Part shown: positions 17,743 to 25,506 of the stretch, one piece after another
Position numbering within the stretch: the stretch's first letter is position 1
Layout: the number at the start of each line of letters is the position of its first letter
Origin: Micromonospora profundi
Lineage (GTDB): Bacteria; Actinomycetota; Actinomycetes; Mycobacteriales; Micromonosporaceae
Reading direction: 5' to 3'
NCBI RefSeq assembly: GCF_011927785.1
Contig: NZ_JAATJK010000001.1
Coordinates: 186,001-250,000, forward strand
Length of the DNA stretch: 64,000 nt
Translations under genes and position numbers: made by a program
Notes under the pieces: generated by a model
The model's input: the letters and a program-made list of their open reading frames with translations, nothing else
The model's database searches: none
What the model was told of the DNA's origin: nothing

Positions 17743-18807
17743 ATGGAGACCGAGCTGCGGACCGTAACGGCGAACGGCATAAACCAGGCGGTACGCGTGG
17801 CGGGCCCGCCGGACGGCATTCCGGTGCTGCTGATCCACGGCAACTGCTCGTCCTCGCTGTTCTGGGAGCCGCTGGTGCGGCGGCTGCCGCCGACGCTGCG
17901 GGTGGTCGCTCCCGACCTGCGCGGATACGGCGACTCCGAGACCGCCCCGGTGAACGCCACCCGAGGGCTGCGGGACTTCGCCGACGACGTGGCCGCCCTG
18001 CTCGACGACCCGACGCTCTTCGGCACCGGCAGCACGCGTCCGGTTGTGGTCGGGCACTCCCTCGGCGGCGGCGTGGCCATGCGGCTGCTCGTCGACCACC
18101 CGGATCGCGTGGGCGCGTTGCTGCTGGCCGCGCCCGTCTCCCCGTACGGCTTCGGTGGCACCCGTGACCTGGACGGCACGCCGACCACGCCCGACTTCGC
18201 CGGGACCGGTGCCGGCACTGCCAACGGGGACTTCGTCGCCCGACTCGCGGCCGGCGATCGGGGCGCCGACGCGCAGGCGAGCCCGCGCGCCGTACTGCGG
18301 GCGGCCTACGTGGCCGACCCGGCGTCGCTCAGCACCGACGAGGAGTTGCTGCTGGACAGCGTGCTCTCCACGGCGACCGGCGACGACAACTACCCCGGAA
18401 CGGCGGTGCCGTCGGAGAACTGGCCCGGGACCGCGCCGGGGGAGCGCGGGGTGCTCAACGCGCTCGCGCCGACCTGGTTCCGGCTCGCCGACGAGCTGGT
18501 GGCCGTTGCCGAGAAGCCTCCGATCACCTGGGTACGCGGCGACGCCGACGTGATCGTCTCGGACACCTCGCTGTTCGACCTGGCGTACCTGGGTTCGCTT
18601 GGTGTCGTACCCGGCTGGCCTGGCGAGGAGACGTGTCCACCGCAACCGATGGTCGGGCAGACCCGGGCGGTGCTGGAGCGGTACGCGGCGGCCGGCGGCG
18701 CGTACCACGAGGTGGTGCTGCCCGAGTGCGGGCACAGCCCGCACCTGGAGCGGCCGGCGGAGTTCGTCGCGGAGTTGTTGGCACTGACCACCGTGCCGGC
18801 CGTCTGA
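17743..18807 (+). CDS. Alpha/beta hydrolase
   Basis: A 354-residue alpha/beta-fold hydrolase. It has the oxyanion-hole segment LLIHGNCSSSLFW, the APDLRGYGDSE strand, the nucleophile elbow VVGHSLGGGVAMRL and a C-terminal His in PECGHSPHLERPAEF. A long lid insertion of about 150 residues (FGGTRDLDGTPTTPDF to EKPPITWVRGDADVIV) is larger than usual. It is close in sequence to esterases/lipases and haloalkane dehalogenase-like proteins; substrate unknown. Confidence 0.85.
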   Translation: METELRTVTANGINQAVRVAGPPDGIPVLLIHGNCSSSLFWEPLVRRLPPTLRVVAPDLRGYGDSETAPVNATRGLRDFADDVAALLDDPTLFGTGSTRPVVVGHSLGGGVAMRLLVDHPDRVGALLLAAPVSPYGFGGTRDLDGTPTTPDFAGTGAGTANGDFVARLAAGDRGADAQASPRAVLRAAYVADPASLSTDEELLLDSVLSTATGDDNYPGTAVPSENWPGTAPGERGVLNALAPTWFRLADELVAVAEKPPITWVRGDADVIVSDTSLFDLAYLGSLGVVPGWPGEETCPPQPMVGQTRAVLERYAAAGGAYHEVVLPECGHSPHLERPAEFVAELLALTTVPAV

Positions 18808-18927
18808 GCCCGACGCCTCGGCGGCTGACAACCGATGAGCCCGGCAGCGGCGGTCGGTGGCGGTGTGGGTGAAATATGCCACGGCGTCTCGACAACCGAG
18901 CGTCACGTGGCAGACTCGCGCGCATAA

Positions 18928-18943
18928 CTTAGCGACCGTTCAG
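18928..18943 (+). promoter_or_regulatory. GTTCAG-type operator before the fused 3-hydroxyacyl-CoA dehydrogenase
   Basis: CTTAGCGACCGTTCAG, base-for-base identical to the site before icmA at 61881. It lies 31 bases before the GTG start; ATAACTTAG just at its left edge offers a TAnnnT -10, so the site would cover the transcription start. Confidence 0.6.
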
Positions 18944-18974
18944 CGGTTGTGCGGAGTGTCTGGGGAGGCCGGTC

Positions 18975-20765
18975 GTGGCGCGCGAGTTCAACACCGTGGG
19001 TGTGGTGGGGCTGGGCACCATGGGTGCCGGCATCGTCGAGGTCTTCGCCCGTAACGGCATCGACGTGATCGCCGTCGAGATCTCCGAGTCGGCGCTGGAA
19101 CGTGGCCGGGCCACCCTCGCCGGCTCCACCGACCGGGCGGTCGCCAAGGGCAAGCTCGCCGCCGCGGACCGGGACGCCCTGAACGAGCGGGTGCACTTCG
19201 CCGTCGGCCTGAACGCGCTGCACTCCGTCGACCTGGTCATCGAGGCCGTGCCCGAGCACCTCGACCTCAAGCAGCGGATCTTCGCGGAGCTGGACCGGGT
19301 CTGCCGGCCGGACACCATCCTCGCCACCAACACGTCGTCGTTGAGCGTCACCGAGATCTCGGTCGCCACCACCCGGCCCAACCAGGTCATCGGCATCCAC
19401 TTCTTCAACCCGGCGCCGGTCATGAAGCTGGTCGAGGTGGTCCGTACCGTCGTCACCGCGCCCGAGGTGGTCGCCGACGTCGAAGCGCTCTGCGCGCGGC
19501 TCGGCAAGGTCGACGTGACGATCAACGACCGGGCCGGCTTCATCGCCAACGCGCTGCTGTTCGGCTACCTCAACCACGCGGTCGGCATGTTCGAGTCGCA
19601 CTACGCGACCCGGGAGGACATCGACGCCGCCATGAAGCTCGGCTGTGGCCTGCCGATGGGCCCGCTGGCGCTGATGGACCTGATCGGCCTGGACACCGCG
19701 TACGAGATCCTGGACACCATGTACCGGCGCGGCGGCCGGGACCGCCGGCACGCCCCGGTGCCGCTGCTCAAGCAGATGGTGACCGCAGGGCTGCTCGGCC
19801 GGAAATCCGGTCGGGGTTTCTACACCTACGAGCGGCCGGGCTCGCCGAAGGTCGTACCCGACGAGGCGACGCCGGTGGCCGCGGAGGCCGCGCTCGCCGA
19901 CGGGGCCCGCGCCATCGCGAAGGTCGGCGTCGTCGGTTCCGGAACCATGGCCACCGGCATCATCGAGGTCTTCGCGAAGGCCGGCTACGAGGTCGTCTCG
20001 GTGACCCGGGGCGCAGAGAAGTCCGCGAAGGTGTGCGAGGCGGTGAAGACCTCGCTGAACAAGGGCGTGGTGCGCGGCAAGCTCGCCGAGACCGACCGCG
20101 ACGCCGCCCTCGGCCGGATCAGCTGGTCCGCAACCCTCGACCACCTCGCCGACGTCGACCTGGTGGTCGAGGCGGTCATCGAGGAGTTGAGCGTCAAGAA
20201 GGCCCTCTTCGCCAGCCTCGACGAGATCTGCAAGCCGGGCGTCGTGCTGGCCACCACCACCTCCTCGCTGCCGGTGATCGAGGTGGCGATGGCCACCCAC
20301 AGGCCGGCCGACGTGGTGGGCCTGCACTTCTTCAACCCGGCGCAGGTAATGCCGCTGGTCGAGGTGATCCGTACCATCCGTACCTCGCCGGAGGCCACGG
20401 CCACGGCCCGGGCGGTCTGCGCGGCGCTCGGCAAGACCGGCGTGGTCTGCGGCGACCGGTCCGGGTTCATCGTCAACGCGCTGCTCTTCCCGTACCTGAA
20501 CGACGCCGTGAAGATGCTGGAGGCCAGCTACTCCACCGCCGACGACATCGACCACGCCATGAAACTGGGCTGCGGCTACCCGATGGGCCCGTTCGAGCTG
20601 CTCGACGTGGTCGGCTTGGACGTCTCGCTTGCCATCCAGCGCGAGCTGTACCTGGAGCTGCGCGAGCCGGGCTTCGCGCCCGCACCGCTGCTGGAGCACC
20701 TGGTCACCGCCGGCTACCTGGGCCGCAAGACCCGCCGGGGCTTCCGCGACCACTCGCACCGCTGA
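18975..20765 (+). CDS. Tandem-duplicated (fused) 3-hydroxyacyl-CoA dehydrogenase
   Basis: Two complete 3-hydroxyacyl-CoA dehydrogenase modules in one 596-residue chain. Module 1 (about 1-290) has VVGLGTMGAGIVEVFARNG, the active-site block HFFNPAPVMKLVEVVRT and ends GRKSGRGFYTYE. Module 2 (about 313-596) has VVGSGTMATGIIEVFAKAG, HFFNPAQVMPLVEVIRT and ends GRKTRRGFRDHSH. Both keep the catalytic His and the Asn in RAGFIANALLF / RSGFIVNALLF, so both may be active. This differs from FadB/FadJ, which have an enoyl-CoA hydratase instead of a second dehydrogenase. GTG 18975 follows GGGGAGG. Confidence 0.92.
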   Translation: MAREFNTVGVVGLGTMGAGIVEVFARNGIDVIAVEISESALERGRATLAGSTDRAVAKGKLAAADRDALNERVHFAVGLNALHSVDLVIEAVPEHLDLKQRIFAELDRVCRPDTILATNTSSLSVTEISVATTRPNQVIGIHFFNPAPVMKLVEVVRTVVTAPEVVADVEALCARLGKVDVTINDRAGFIANALLFGYLNHAVGMFESHYATREDIDAAMKLGCGLPMGPLALMDLIGLDTAYEILDTMYRRGGRDRRHAPVPLLKQMVTAGLLGRKSGRGFYTYERPGSPKVVPDEATPVAAEAALADGARAIAKVGVVGSGTMATGIIEVFAKAGYEVVSVTRGAEKSAKVCEAVKTSLNKGVVRGKLAETDRDAALGRISWSATLDHLADVDLVVEAVIEELSVKKALFASLDEICKPGVVLATTTSSLPVIEVAMATHRPADVVGLHFFNPAQVMPLVEVIRTIRTSPEATATARAVCAALGKTGVVCGDRSGFIVNALLFPYLNDAVKMLEASYSTADDIDHAMKLGCGYPMGPFELLDVVGLDVSLAIQRELYLELREPGFAPAPLLEHLVTAGYLGRKTRRGFRDHSHR

Positions 20766-20805
20766 CCCGGTAAACGCTGGGCGGTCCTGGCGGCGTCTGA
20801 GAGGT

Positions 20806-21300
20806 GTGACCTTCGAGGAGTACGTCGGCAGCCGCGGCCCGGCACTGGTCCGGTTGGCGCGGTTGCTGACCGGTGACGAGCACCGGGCCGAGGACCTCAC
20901 CCAGGAGGTGCTGTCCCGGGCGTACGTGCACTGGCGGCGGATCTCCCGGGCCGACCGTCCCGACGTGTACGTGCGCCGGATGCTCGTCAACGCCAACAAC
21001 TCCTGGTGGCGTCGCCGGTCGAACCGCGAGTTGGTCGTCGACAGCGTCGACGACCGGCCGCACCGTGGCGACGTCGGCGGTGAGGCGGCCGAGCGGGACG
21101 AGATGTGGCGGCTGATCCTCGGCCTGCCCGACCGCCAACGGGCGGTACTGGTGCTGCGCTACTACGAGGACCTCGACGACGCGACAATCGCGCAGATCCT
21201 GGACTGCTCGCCGGTCACCGTCCGCACTCATGCGATGCGGGCGCTCGCCAACCTCCGGGAGCGCTGCGGCGTCCCGGCCACGAATGGGAGCCGGCCGTGA
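20806..21300 (+). CDS. SigE-family ECF RNA polymerase sigma factor
   Basis: A 164-residue extracytoplasmic-function sigma factor. Region 2 is ALVRLARLLTGDEHRAEDLTQEVLSRAYVHW and region 4 is LPDRQRAVLVLRYYEDLDDATIAQILDCSPVTVRTHAMRAL, a helix-turn-helix for the -35 element (shown here in part: DLDDATIAQILDCS). It belongs to the short actinobacterial SigE-like group. The start GTG 20806 gives a normal region 2; the ribosome site is poor. The 3' end overlaps the next gene by 4 bases (GTGA), which fits a sigma/regulator pair. Confidence 0.88.
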   Translation: MTFEEYVGSRGPALVRLARLLTGDEHRAEDLTQEVLSRAYVHWRRISRADRPDVYVRRMLVNANNSWWRRRSNRELVVDSVDDRPHRGDVGGEAAERDEMWRLILGLPDRQRAVLVLRYYEDLDDATIAQILDCSPVTVRTHAMRALANLRERCGVPATNGSRP

Positions 21301-22361
21301 CCGACCTCGACCAACAGATCACCCGGACCCTGCGGCAGCGTGCCGAGGGTGACGTGGACATCGACCAGCTGCTGCACACCTCCCGTGCTCGTGGCCGCCG
21401 CCGACAGGCGCACCGCCGGGTCGCCGCCGGTACCGCGCTGTCCCTGATCGGAGCCCTCGGCGTCGTCGGGGTGACCGGGACGGGCCTCAATGGGCTGACC
21501 GGCCGCATGCCCTGGACCACGGCAGCGCCCACGCCCACCGTGGTGCCGCCGCGCGCCGACGGAGTGCCCGGGGCCGCCGCCGACCCGGCGCTGGTAGGTG
21601 CCGATCCGCAGGTGCTGCACGTCGGCGTCGACCCGGACCGGGCCCGCTACCTGGGCTGGGAGGTGATCCGGGATCAGGTCGAGACGGTACGGCTCAGCGT
21701 GGCAGGCAGCGAAGAGGTGCGCATCGACGTCGGCAGGTCGATCGAATTTCCCAGCAGCGTCACCATCGACGGCGCGTCCTTCGAGGTGACCGAACCGGGA
21801 CGCCCGAACTTCGACGGTGCGGTACGCCCGGCCAGCGGCATGGCCCGTGGGCTGGTCAAGTTGTGGCAGCCCGTGCCGGGCCTGTACGCCCGTGCCGTCA
21901 TGCTGCACGGGGACCGTGCCGTCCTGAATCAGGCGGTCGGGGCCCTGCGCTGGAAGGAGGCCCGCCGGTGCGCCGCACCGCTGCGGCTCGGTGCCCTGCC
22001 CGAAGGCGCGAGGGTCACCGTCTGCTCCGTCGACATCGCCTCGTACCCGCGACTGGTCACCGCCCGGTTCGCCCTTCAGCGGTCCCCGGTGGAGAACATG
22101 TCGGTGGAGTACCGGTACGCGAGCCGGGCGGGCACCTATACCGAGGCGGACCGGACCATCGCGGGCCGACCCGCGTTGCTCTCCGCCAAGGGGACGAGGT
22201 TGGAACTTGTCGGCATACCCCGAACGAGGCTGACCGCCGACTTCGGCTGGCCCTGGGACGGCGAAAGACCGGCGAACATCTTCACCGAAGCGGAGGCGAC
22301 GGCCCTGCTGGCGCAGGTGAAACTGTCCGAGGACCCGACCAAGCCGCGGAGCTGGGAGTGA
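21297..22361 (+). CDS. Single-pass membrane protein coupled to the sigma factor, anti-sigma-like
   Basis: A 354-residue protein with a cytoplasmic N-terminus of about 45 residues (DIDQLLHTSRARGRRRQAHRR), one membrane helix (AAGTALSLIGALGVVGVTG) and a large extracytoplasmic domain with no family I recognise. Two Cys (ARRCAAPLRLG and RVTVCSVDIAS) could form a disulfide. The 4-base overlap with the sigma factor and the topology suggest it restrains that sigma factor, but the N-terminal part lacks a clear zinc anti-sigma motif, so the role is inferred. Confidence 0.65.
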   Translation: MTDLDQQITRTLRQRAEGDVDIDQLLHTSRARGRRRQAHRRVAAGTALSLIGALGVVGVTGTGLNGLTGRMPWTTAAPTPTVVPPRADGVPGAAADPALVGADPQVLHVGVDPDRARYLGWEVIRDQVETVRLSVAGSEEVRIDVGRSIEFPSSVTIDGASFEVTEPGRPNFDGAVRPASGMARGLVKLWQPVPGLYARAVMLHGDRAVLNQAVGALRWKEARRCAAPLRLGALPEGARVTVCSVDIASYPRLVTARFALQRSPVENMSVEYRYASRAGTYTEADRTIAGRPALLSAKGTRLELVGIPRTRLTADFGWPWDGERPANIFTEAEATALLAQVKLSEDPTKPRSWE

Positions 22362-22421
22362 CTCCAGCCGCCGGGCGGCCCGGAAGGTCGTTCCGCCCGG
22401 GGGACCGTACGCTTGGTGACT

Positions 22422-22745
22422 GTGAGCCCCCGTCGCAATCGCCCTCGCCGGGACGAGAACGCCAACCTGGACGCCGACCGCGTCCGGCAGGGCGTCGCCT
22501 CGGTGCAGCAGTGGACCGACGGCGCCTGGCAGGTCCGTGGTATCGGCGCGGGCGCGTCGGTCAAGACGTACCGCTGCCCCGGTTGTGACCAGGAGATCCG
22601 GCCCGGGGTGGCGCACCTGGTGGCCTGGCCTGCCGACGGCCTGGGTGACCTGACCGACCGGCGGCACTGGCACAGCGGCTGCTGGCGGGCCCGGGAGCGG
22701 CGCGGCCCGGCCGTGCAGCGCGGTCGGGGTACGCCGCGCTACTGA
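22422..22745 (+). CDS. Small conserved actinobacterial protein with CxxC/His metal-site pattern
   Basis: A 107-residue protein; in databases such proteins are often labelled ATP/GTP-binding, but no Walker motif is present here. It has a basic N-terminus (SPRRNRPRRDEN), then YRCPGCDQEIRPGVAHLVAWP, RRHWHSGCWRARERRGP and a conserved end RGRGTPRY. The CPGC pair with the later His and Cys looks like a zinc knuckle. GTG 22422 was chosen over GTG 22416 because it gives the usual SPRRNR opening. Function unknown. Confidence 0.7.
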   Translation: MSPRRNRPRRDENANLDADRVRQGVASVQQWTDGAWQVRGIGAGASVKTYRCPGCDQEIRPGVAHLVAWPADGLGDLTDRRHWHSGCWRARERRGPAVQRGRGTPRY

Positions 22746-22872
22746 GACGGCCCGGCTGGGCGTGGCGCCGCGCCGCTGGCCGGCTGGCGTTGCGCCCCGC
22801 TGCTGAGCGACCTGGATCACGCTGTTCGCGTCTGGGCGGGCGGTGGCGGCGACTTCGCGACAGACTTGAGCG

Positions 22873-23682
22873 GTGAGCACAACGATCCGCGCGTCGTCGA
22901 TCCTGCCCGGCCGCCGGGAGGACATCGAGCTGCACACCGCCGATGGTCTGCGGCTGGTCGGTGAGCTGGCCCTACCGGCCGAACGGCCGCCGGTGGCCAC
23001 CCTGGTCTGCCTGCACCCGCTGCCCACCCACGGCGGGATGATGGACAGCCACGTCTTCCGTAAGGCGGCGTGGCGGCTGCCCGCGCTGGCCGACGTGGCC
23101 GTGCTCCGGTTCAACACCCGGGGCACCAGCAGCGTGCGCGGCACCAGCGAGGGGGCGTTCGACGGGGCGGTCGGCGAGCGCTTCGACGTGGCCGCCGCGA
23201 TCGAGTACGCGGAGTTCGCCGAGCTGCCCAACATCTGGCTGGTCGGCTGGTCGTTCGGCACCGACCTGGCCCTCAAGTACGGCTGCGACCCGGCGATCGT
23301 CGGCGCGATCCTGCTCTCCCCGCCGCTGCGCTTCTCGGCCCCCGAGGACCTGGCCACCTGGGCCGGCTCCGATCGGCCGCTAGTGGCGTTGGTGCCCGAG
23401 TTCGACGACTACCTGCGCCCGGCCGAGGCGCGGGAACGGTTCGCGGCAGTGCCGCAGGCCGAGGTGGTAGGGGTGCCGGGAGCGAAGCACCTGTGGGTCG
23501 GCGACGCCGAGACGGTGCTCGACGAGATCGTCCGTCGGGTCAACCCGGCGGTCGAGGTGCCGCTGCCGACCACCTGGGACGGGCCGATGGAATCCGGTGA
23601 CGTCAGCGCGTACGCCGACCGGACGGTGGCGGCGTTCGCCGACACGCCCGTACCCGGGCCGGCTGCCGGCAGGGCCGACTGA
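22873..23682 (+). CDS. Alpha/beta hydrolase (dienelactone hydrolase-like)
   Basis: A 269-residue hydrolase. The oxyanion segment is LHPLPTHGGMMDSHVF, the strand-order block LRFNTRGTSSVRG and the nucleophile elbow LVGWSFGTDLALKYG; the Asp is in PEFDDYLRP and the His in GAKHLWVGDAE. The arrangement is that of small cytoplasmic hydrolases related to dienelactone hydrolase. No operon partner; it is convergent with the AI-2E gene, 10 bases apart. Confidence 0.82.
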   Translation: MSTTIRASSILPGRREDIELHTADGLRLVGELALPAERPPVATLVCLHPLPTHGGMMDSHVFRKAAWRLPALADVAVLRFNTRGTSSVRGTSEGAFDGAVGERFDVAAAIEYAEFAELPNIWLVGWSFGTDLALKYGCDPAIVGAILLSPPLRFSAPEDLATWAGSDRPLVALVPEFDDYLRPAEARERFAAVPQAEVVGVPGAKHLWVGDAETVLDEIVRRVNPAVEVPLPTTWDGPMESGDVSAYADRTVAAFADTPVPGPAAGRAD

Positions 23683-23692
23683 CCCGCACGCG

Positions 23693-24937
23693 TCAGCGGC
23701 TCTCCTGGCGGGGGAGCACCACCTCGCGCAGGATCAGCTGCAGCGCGGCCACGGTCGGGATGGCGATGAGCGCGCCCACCACGCCCAGCAGCGCCACCCC
23801 GAGCAGCGCGGCCAGCAGGGCGGCGACCTCGTTGACCTCCACCGAGCGGCGCATCACCTTCGGGTAGACCAGGTAGTTCTCCACCTGCTGGTAGATGAGG
23901 AAGAAAACCACGCAGGCGATGCCCACCGGCAGGCTGGTGGCGAACCCGACGAGGCTGACGATCACCGCGCCCAGGGTCGCGCCGATCTGCGGGATCAGGT
24001 CGGTCACCGCCACCACCACGGCCAGCGCGAACGGGTACGGCAGCCCGACAATCAGCGCGAAGACGAAGGTCGTCACGCCGGCCAGCACGGCGATGCTCAG
24101 CGCGCCCACCATGTAGGCGCCGACCTTGGCCAGGATCTCGTCGCCGATCAGTTGCACCCGCTCGCGCCGCGACCGGGGCGCCAGCGAGTAGCCCAGCGAG
24201 CGCAACCTGTCGAAATACACAAGGAAGTAGATGGTCAGCACCAGCACGGTAAGCGTCCGGAACGCCGTACCGAAGATCAGTTGTGCGCCGCCGAGGACCC
24301 CCCCGAGCGCGCGGCCGATCGTGTCCGCGTTGGCCGCGCTCTGCACCCGCTCCACCACGTCGTACCGCACCACCAGGTCATTGACCGTCGGATTGCGGCG
24401 CAGGTCCTCGACGTAACTGGGCAACTGTTCGATGAACTGCCCGGACTGCGTCAGGATCGGCGGGACCAGCGCCACCACCCCACCGCAGAGCAGCAGTACC
24501 ACGGCCAGGGCAACGACCGCGACCGCCAGGCCGCGCGGGGCACCCCAGCGGCGCAGTCGCACCACCGCCGGGTTGAGACCGACCGCGAGGAACAGCGCGA
24601 TCACCACAAGCACCAGGATGCCGCCGGCATTGCGAATCCCCAGATAAAGGGTGTACGCCAGCAGCACCCCCAACGCGCCGGTGAAGCCGAGCAGGAAGCT
24701 GCTGCGCCGCAGCGGACGCCCAGGCGTACCGAACCTGCCCGACGGGGCAGCCGGCAGGTCCTCCGGCTCAAAGTCCGGCACCGGCTCCCGGCGAGGCGTC
24801 TCGGTGCCCGCCGTCTGGTCGTGGGCCGCCTGGTCGCGGGCCGTCTGGTTGTGCGGCGTCTCGCTCTGTGGTGTCTTGGGTGGTGGGGGACCGGGCGTGG
24901 CGGCCTGGTCGTCGGCGGGCTGGCCGTGCTGTGGCAC
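23693..24937 (-). CDS. AI-2E family transporter (PerM/YdiK-like permease)
   Basis: A 414-residue membrane protein of the AI-2 exporter/PerM family. An ~80-residue polar, Pro/Thr-rich N-terminus precedes the first helices (FLLGFTGALGVLLAYTLYLG, GGILVLVVIALFLAVGLNP). The cytosolic loop ends QLPSYVEDLRRNPTVNDLV, and the C-terminal helices include the family block GLPYPFALAVVVAVTDLIPQIGATLG. Family members are linked to export of AI-2, ions or small solutes; the substrate here is not predictable. Confidence 0.88.
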   Translation of the reverse strand: MPQHGQPADDQAATPGPPPPKTPQSETPHNQTARDQAAHDQTAGTETPRREPVPDFEPEDLPAAPSGRFGTPGRPLRRSSFLLGFTGALGVLLAYTLYLGIRNAGGILVLVVIALFLAVGLNPAVVRLRRWGAPRGLAVAVVALAVVLLLCGGVVALVPPILTQSGQFIEQLPSYVEDLRRNPTVNDLVVRYDVVERVQSAANADTIGRALGGVLGGAQLIFGTAFRTLTVLVLTIYFLVYFDRLRSLGYSLAPRSRRERVQLIGDEILAKVGAYMVGALSIAVLAGVTTFVFALIVGLPYPFALAVVVAVTDLIPQIGATLGAVIVSLVGFATSLPVGIACVVFFLIYQQVENYLVYPKVMRRSVEVNEVAALLAALLGVALLGVVGALIAIPTVAALQLILREVVLPRQESR

Positions 24938-25132
24938 CAGGGACCTCCGGATCAGCAGCGGGACGACGGGCGGCGGTCGCCTCCCGGCGAGGCAGCGCGT
25001 CAGCAGAGTGACACTTCATCGTTGCCACCGGCCACGAGGTCGTCAAACGTGGTGCGCCAGGTGCCGACCTCGACCACCGTCACCTCATGGTGTGGTCGCT
25101 TGGGTCCGCACCGGCACGTTCCCACATATACG

Positions 25133-25170
25133 TGATACCTGAGAGTCATCAAAATGACTCTCAGGTATCA
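25133..25170. repeat. Perfect 17-bp hairpin, 4-base loop
   Basis: TGATACCTGAGAGTCAT pairs exactly with its complement across CAAA. It lies in the 569-base gap upstream of the AI-2E transporter gene, not at any gene end, so it may act in the 5' region of that transcript or be a mobile intergenic hairpin. Confidence 0.75.
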
Positions 25171-25248
25171 GGCCCACCAGGACAGAACCAACCGCCGACA
25201 CCCATCCGCCCCGTGCCATCCCCAAAGGGGCGTCGGAACCAGGAGTCC

Positions 25249-25325
25249 CGTCGATCATGGAGTTGTGGTGCCCCACGAAAGGTGCGGAAATGCCTAAATC
25301 GGCCACCACAACTCCATGATCGACG
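25249..25325. repeat. Perfect 22-bp inverted repeat, 33-base loop
   Basis: The arms at 25249-25270 and 25304-25325 are exact complements (starting CGTCGATCATGGAGTTG). It shares the same gap as the preceding hairpin. I see no coding frame, promoter or ribosome site inside it. Confidence 0.78.
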
Positions 25326-25326
25326 C

Positions 25327-25366
25327 GGGGTCGCGGGGTCGCGGGGTCGCGGGGTCGCGGGGTCGC
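25327..25366. repeat. Octamer tandem repeat, five GGGGTCGC units
   Basis: Five perfect GGGGTCGC units abut the right arm of the 22-bp inverted repeat, with degenerate units continuing to about 25405. Copy number probably varies between strains. The rest of 24938-25506 shows no gene I can support. Confidence 0.75.
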
Positions 25367-25506
25367 GGGGGCGCCGGGCTGTGGGGTCGCCGGGTTGCGG
25401 GGTGTGAGGGGTCTGCTTGCCTTTCGTTTACGTGTAGTTGCTGGTACCTCTCGCGTGTCCGGAGGCGAACCCACCGCCGCGCCGCGCTGTTCTGCGGCGG
25501 TAGCCG

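Noticed and set aside
18903..20999. Long minus-strand frame opposite the fused dehydrogenase
   Set aside because: Shadow of a clear 3-hydroxyacyl-CoA dehydrogenase gene; the translation has repeated Asp/His/Val patterns only.
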